Source: Thiovibrio frasassiensis
GTDB lineage: Bacteria; Desulfobacterota; Desulfobulbia; Desulfobulbales; Desulfurivibrionaceae
Assembly: GCF_029607905.1 (NCBI RefSeq)
Contig: NZ_JAPHEH010000001.1
Coordinates: 2,075,530-2,139,529, forward strand
Direction: 5' to 3'
DNA length: 64,000 nucleotides
This document shows positions 60,579 through 64,000 of the stretch, one piece after another. A program made the translations under genes and the position numbers. Each line of letters starts with the position of its first letter. The first letter of the stretch is position 1. The notes beneath the pieces were generated by a model that saw nothing but the letters and a program-made list of their open reading frames with translations, searched no databases and was not told the origin of the DNA.

Positions 60579-61232
60579 TTAAACTTCTTTACTGCAGTGC
60601 TTGCACATCTTGGCCTGGGATTTGATAATCTCCATACAGTAAGGGCATTCCTTACGGTGGTTGTTCTCCAGCAGCTGTTTTATGGACATGTTGGCCTGCA
60701 TCTCGATGTCGCCATGGATGAAGTTGTGATTGCGGATCGGATCGATGCAGTCGAGGTTGTTCAGGTCTACCAGAAGTTCGCAGGCGCGTTTACGTACCGC
60801 CAGCTCCGCACTGTTGTCAAGGATAAGACAGAGGACAGGGTTGAGATTGTTTTCTGCTACACAGGTTTCCAGATCGGTGGTGTGTGATTTTTGGTTTCGA
60901 TGGCGTTCGTTCTGTTTCTGGATGGCCTCGATATCAATGATCGATCCGGTAAAGGCATCGGCGCCGCCGACCATAATAGTCATGCCTGTATCCTCTCCCG
61001 GCAGCAGCATGTAGCGGCAGGAAGCCTTATGGCCGTATCGTTCCTCAAATTGCTCCCAACTGTTGGCGAAAATGGAGCAGTCATTGTTGAGGCAGATGAA
61101 CAGGATGTCCGATCCCCACCCCAGGCCGTCGCCGATGTGAAAGGGCGGGGCCTCGCAGCAGGAAAGGCGCTCCTTGCAATAGGGGCAGAAATGTTCTTCG
61201 TTGGCAAGCTTGATGCATCGATCGATGTCCAT
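60579..61232 (-). CDS. Hypothetical protein with N- and C-terminal zinc-ribbon motifs
   Basis: A 217-residue cytoplasmic protein that I cannot place in a named family. The N-terminus has a Cys cluster (HFCPYCKERLSCCE, later CLNNDCSIF), the middle is helical with an acidic patch, and the C-terminus closes with a second zinc ribbon (ECPYCMEIIKSQAKMCKHC). Similar proteins occur in other deltaproteobacteria as far as I recall, without function. The start has a very good ribosome site (GGAGGATATCACC). Confidence 0.75.
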   Translation of the reverse strand: MDIDRCIKLANEEHFCPYCKERLSCCEAPPFHIGDGLGWGSDILFICLNNDCSIFANSWEQFEERYGHKASCRYMLLPGEDTGMTIMVGGADAFTGSIIDIEAIQKQNERHRNQKSHTTDLETCVAENNLNPVLCLILDNSAELAVRKRACELLVDLNNLDCIDPIRNHNFIHGDIEMQANMSIKQLLENNHRKECPYCMEIIKSQAKMCKHCSKEV

Positions 61233-61325
61233 GGTGATATCCTCCGTAGGCGCATGGCCTTTGGTCTTCAGGGAGAGGGAACCGAATTGCCGGCGCTCCT
61301 TTCGGGGCGCTATTGCTGTGTCAGC

Positions 61326-61418
61326 TCACGAAGCTGGGGACGTGTTTTCAAAAGGGAAAACGAAAAAGCACACGCCCAAGAGCAGCAGGAAGACAATACA
61401 AGAAACTCGGTATTTCAT
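61326..61418 (-). CDS. Possible 30-residue membrane or leader peptide
   Basis: A very short frame, MKYRVSCIVFLLLLGVCFFV followed by FPFENTSPAS, with the look of a signal peptide or single membrane helix. No strong ribosome site precedes it (GATGAAGTGTTTA). It ends about 94 bp before the zinc-ribbon gene on the same strand and may be cotranscribed. It could be a real microprotein or chance. Confidence 0.25.
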   Translation of the reverse strand: MKYRVSCIVFLLLLGVCFFVFPFENTSPAS

Positions 61419-61837
61419 TAAACACTTCATCAGCGTAAAATAATGCACAAAGCGATGGAGGTCAACTACGCAAGTGAATTTTCGCGACAAATCGGTGTTG
61501 GTTGGGCGGTTCCGGGCAATTTGTCTGCCGGTGATGAAATGCGCTTGAGTTTATCCGGCCGAACAGAGTACACTTTCTCTAAAGGTAAGGGGGATGCGGG
61601 AAAGCACCTTTTGCCCGGTTGTTGCGCAACCCCTTGTATTCTCAGTGGCTTACCGGAAAACTGGTTGACTTTTTACGGGCTGGCAATTAAAGATGGTCTC
61701 GTGAAAAAATGAGGAATCAGCACCGTTGGCCTATGGGGTAAAATTCTTCCCGATAGAGTCACGAATGAACAGCACGGATTTTTCGTCTGTTGCTTTTTTT
61801 ATACACGATTGAGAATTTGGGGTTACCGAAGAGGATT
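61419..61837. other. Intergenic region upstream of purM
   Basis: About 420 bp between divergent genes. It contains a possible weak terminator at about 61771-61800 (AACAG-ACG/CGT-CTGTT with a bulge, then T7), about 40 bp before purM, which could be an attenuator. A frame at 61443-61712 has no ribosome site or recognisable motif and is not called. No purine riboswitch core is recognised. Confidence 0.35.
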
Positions 61838-62896
61838 ATGGCTAAGAAAGAGATTTCTCGTTACGCGGAAGCCGGAGTTGATATCGATAAGGGCAACGCT
61901 TTTGTCGATAACATCAAGCCGATAGTCGCTTCTACTTTTCGGCCCGGGGTGCTTACCGGCATCGGTGGCTTTGGCGGACTCTTCGCCCTGGGGAGCGGTA
62001 AGTTTCAGGATCCGGTTTTGGTCTCGTCAACCGACGGGGTCGGCACCAAGCTGAAGATTGCCGAGATGTGCAACAAGCATGATACCATTGGCATCGATCT
62101 GGTGGCCATGTGCGTGAACGATATTATTGTCTGCGGGGCGCATCCTCTTTTCTTTTTGGATTATTTCGCCACCGGCGGGCTTGATGTCGGCGTTGCCACC
62201 GATGTGGTCAAGGGGATTGCCAAGGGGTGCGAGATTGCCAAATGCTCGTTGATCGGCGGAGAAACGGCGGAGATGCCCGGACTCTATCAGGCCGGGGACT
62301 ATGATATCGCCGGGTTCGTGGTCGGAATCTGCGAGCGGGACAAGCTGATTGACGGCTCCGAAATCAGTGTCGGCGATAAGCTGATCGGTCTTGCTTCAAG
62401 CGGGGTGCATAGCAACGGTTATTCCCTGGTGCGCAAGATCTGTTTCGAAGAGATGGGTCTCAGCGTCAACGATAATATTGAGGAATTCGGTTGTACCTTG
62501 GGCGAAGAGCTGCTGCGACCGACCAGGATCTACAGCGAAACCTTGTTGAATCTGGTGAAAAATTTCAAGGTGAAAGGGCTGGTGCACATAACCGGCGGTG
62601 GCATTATTGATAATATCCCGCGGGTTCTGCCCAATGGCTGCAAGGCGGTGATCAACAAGAAGGGTTGGGATGTTCTTCCGGTTTTTGAGTTCCTACAGAA
62701 AAACGGCAAGATCTCATCCTATGAGATGTGCCGCACCTTCAACTGCGGAATCGGCATGGTTGTGGTGGTTGATGCGAAACAGGTGGATGATTGCATGCAG
62801 CAATTGATAGCCCTGGGTGAGACCCCATATCTGATCGGCGAGATTGATGCCATGAAGAAAAAGGATACCATGGCTGTTGAGGTAGATTGCGGCTGA
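61838..62896 (+). CDS. purM: Phosphoribosylformylglycinamidine cyclo-ligase (AIR synthetase)
   Basis: A 352-residue purine biosynthesis enzyme that closes the imidazole ring. Motifs: YAEAGVDIDKGNAFVDNIKP, LTGIGGFGGLFALGSGKF, STDGVGTKLKIAEM, GIDLVAMCVNDIIVCGAHPL and SLIGGETAEMPGLYQAGDYD, with SSGVHSNGYSLVRK and LVHITGGGIIDNIPR later. The ATG at 61838 (GAAGAGGATT ahead) fits the family start; an earlier TTG adds 16 residues. It is followed by a strong terminator. Confidence 0.97.
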   Translation: MAKKEISRYAEAGVDIDKGNAFVDNIKPIVASTFRPGVLTGIGGFGGLFALGSGKFQDPVLVSSTDGVGTKLKIAEMCNKHDTIGIDLVAMCVNDIIVCGAHPLFFLDYFATGGLDVGVATDVVKGIAKGCEIAKCSLIGGETAEMPGLYQAGDYDIAGFVVGICERDKLIDGSEISVGDKLIGLASSGVHSNGYSLVRKICFEEMGLSVNDNIEEFGCTLGEELLRPTRIYSETLLNLVKNFKVKGLVHITGGGIIDNIPRVLPNGCKAVINKKGWDVLPVFEFLQKNGKISSYEMCRTFNCGIGMVVVVDAKQVDDCMQQLIALGETPYLIGEIDAMKKKDTMAVEVDCG

Positions 62897-62923
62897 TTGC
62901 TTGACGTTGTATGATGTTTGCTC

Positions 62924-62953
62924 AAGGCTCACGGTTTCCGTGGGCCTTTTTTT
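62924..62953 (+). terminator. Intrinsic terminator of purM
   Basis: AAGGCTCACGG pairs with CCGTGGGCCTT around TTT and leads into a run of seven T, 28 bp after the purM stop. Confidence 0.9.
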
Positions 62954-62962
62954 GTCGCAGAT

Positions 62963-63457
62963 TCAGCTGCCGCAGTCTTTGCTTCCGCCTTTGATCTTGT
63001 AAATGGCATGCTGTAACGCGGGGAGCACTGCCGCCAGATTTTCTTGTGCCGCTTTTTTGCTCCCGGGGAGATTGATGATCAGGCTTTCTTTCCTGATGCC
63101 GGCGATGCCCCGGGAAAGAATGGCATTGGGGGTTTTTTGCAGGCTGGCCAGGCGCATGGCCTCGCCGATGCCCGGGATTTCCCGGTCAAGAACCTTGCGG
63201 GTCGCCTCGGGGGTCAGGTCGCTGGGGGAAACGCCGGTGCCGCCGGTACTGAGAATCAGGTCGATTTTCTTTTCATCCACCCAGGTCCGGAGGGTTTCCT
63301 CGATAATGGTGATTTCGTCCGGAACTATTGCGTAGGCCACCAGAGAATATCCTTGTTCGCGGAGCATTTCCTGCAGTTGCGGACCGCTGGTGTCTTCCCG
63401 TTCCCCGCGCGAGCCCTTGTCGCTGATGGTCAGTATGCCGCCGGTGTATGCTGTCAT
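62963..63457 (-). CDS. mogA: Molybdopterin adenylyltransferase-like protein (MogA/MoaB family)
   Basis: A 164-residue protein that adenylates molybdopterin before metal insertion. Motifs: GGILTISDKGSRGEREDTSG, VPDEITIIEETLRTWV, LILSTGGTGVSPSDLTPEAT and LDREIPGIGEAMRLASLQ, with LIINLPGSKKAAQENL near the end. MoaB and MogA are close relatives; the exact role is not separable here. Good ribosome site (GAAGGAGACCACAC). Molybdoenzymes such as formate dehydrogenases are common in the likely host. Confidence 0.9.
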   Translation of the reverse strand: MTAYTGGILTISDKGSRGEREDTSGPQLQEMLREQGYSLVAYAIVPDEITIIEETLRTWVDEKKIDLILSTGGTGVSPSDLTPEATRKVLDREIPGIGEAMRLASLQKTPNAILSRGIAGIRKESLIINLPGSKKAAQENLAAVLPALQHAIYKIKGGSKDCGS

Positions 63458-63659
63458 GTGTGGTCTCCTTCAAGCGAGTGATATGCGTCTGCATCTTAGT
63501 AAGAAAAATCCAATGAAGTCAAGCAGCTAATCGTAATGTCTGTTGTCTTCTCTCCGGCAACCTGCTATTTTGGTCGGTGAAAATAGGGATGCAACCGGAC
63601 TCTCGTTTGTCGATATTCCGGGGTTGCTGCAGGATCTCCACCCTTTCCGGTTACTTTTC

Positions 63660-64000
63660 ATGAAAAAACCCGCACAGGATACAGGAAAAATAGCCAGGTC
63701 CGCCGGCACGGTCGGGGTGGCGGTGATGTGCAGCCGGGTCCTGGGACTGGCCCGGGAGCAGGTTTTCGCCAGTTTTTTCGGGGCGGGTTTTGCCTTCGAT
63801 GCATTTGTGGTGGCCTTTCGTATCCCCAATCTCTTGCGCGATCTTTTTGGCGAAGGCGCCTTGAGCGCTGCTTTTGTCGCGGTTTTTTCCGATTATGAAA
63901 CCAATAAGGGCGAAAAGGCGACCTGGGCTCTGGCGGGCAATGTCCTGGTCTTTGTTGCGATTCTGCTCAGTTGCCTGACCCTGGTGGGCGTCTTTTTTTC
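63660..64000 (+). CDS. murJ: Lipid II flippase MurJ (3' end outside window)
   Basis: The first 113 residues of a MurJ/MviN-type polytopic transporter, which flips lipid II for cell-wall synthesis. IARSAGTVGVAVMCSRVLGL, AREQVFASFFGAG, FDAFVVAFRIPNLLRDLFGE and GALSAAFVAVFSDYETNKG are the family's N-terminal signature, followed by a second membrane helix (VLVFVAILLSCLTLVGVFF). The frame is open to the window end. ATG at 63660 is the likely start, though the frame is open upstream and no strong ribosome site is visible. Confidence 0.93.
   Translation, partial: MKKPAQDTGKIARSAGTVGVAVMCSRVLGLAREQVFASFFGAGFAFDAFVVAFRIPNLLRDLFGEGALSAAFVAVFSDYETNKGEKATWALAGNVLVFVAILLSCLTLVGVFF

Noticed and set aside
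61443-61712. An 89-residue frame upstream of purM
   Set aside because: No ribosome site, no recognisable motif, and it ends inside the likely purM promoter region.
63527-63829. A 100-residue frame antisense to the start of murJ
   Set aside because: It overlaps clear MurJ coding sequence and has no motif.

Overview
The window looks like a chromosomal segment from a Deltaproteobacterium (Desulfobacterota), most likely a sulfate- or sulfur-metabolising Desulfobulbales relative. The reasons are an MSHA-type IV pilus locus, a multiheme cytochrome with an apparent selenocysteine, a DUF3786/4Fe-4S protein, a protein with an XXXCH-like tail, and an NtrC-type regulator beside ordinary Gram-negative housekeeping genes (lptE, BON lipoprotein, mazG, rarA, recN). 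Taxonomy is inferred from gene content only; there is no rRNA gene here. I see no prophage, insertion sequence or CRISPR array.

Layout. 1-1.8 kb: the end of an aspartate aminotransferase, a small hypothetical gene and a DtxR-family regulator. 2-21.2 kb, all on the minus strand: a nearly complete MSHA pilus locus. It is read mshQ-C-D-O-P, then a pseudopilin, mshN, mshI, pilN-like, mshJ, mshK, mshL, mshM, mshE, mshG, the major pilin mshA, and last a polytopic O-antigen-ligase/TPR protein that may glycosylate the pilin. 21.3-32.6 kb, minus strand: dus, tkt, lptE, leuS, dnaB, rplI, a DUF2232 protein, rpsR, rpsF and mazG, including the conserved S6-S18-L9-DnaB cluster. 33-37 kb: a tandem AP2-like protein, phosphoglycolate phosphatase, a CheY-like protein, Mn-dependent pyrophosphatase and an exported, metal-site-less beta-carbonic-anhydrase-like protein. 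37.2-39.9 kb: grpE-dnaK.

39.9-41.5 kb: the most striking item. A tetraheme, 5'-nucleotidase-like protein has an in-frame UGA at codon 58. The UGA is followed by a hairpin with the GGUCU loop at the same distance as in the E. coli fdhF SECIS. It is best read as one selenoprotein gene rather than two ORFs or a pseudogene.

41.6-50.4 kb: rarA, then a minus-strand signalling operon (FHA protein, Ser/Thr kinase with WD40 repeats, PP2C phosphatase, XXXCH-type protein, 4Fe-4S/DUF3786 protein), divergent from an HDOD-GAF gene. 50.4-56.1 kb: an M48 protease/TPR protein, recN translationally coupled to a PP-loop tRNA-thiolation-like gene, and an orphan NtrC-type regulator. 56.2-64 kb: tRNA-Thr(CGU), two tandemly duplicated cold-shock genes behind an RhlE-type helicase, a BON lipoprotein, trmJ, tRNA-His(GUG), a zinc-ribbon protein, purM, mogA and the start of murJ.

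How the parts relate. The pilus genes form an envelope-spanning machine: MshE/MshG motor and platform, MshI/PilN/MshJ/MshK alignment complex, MshL secretin, MshA fibre, minor pilins and MshQ tip-like protein. MshE carries a predicted c-di-GMP-binding N-terminus. The FHA/kinase/phosphatase set is a self-contained phospho-signalling module. The cold-shock cassette joins RNA chaperones to an RNA helicase.
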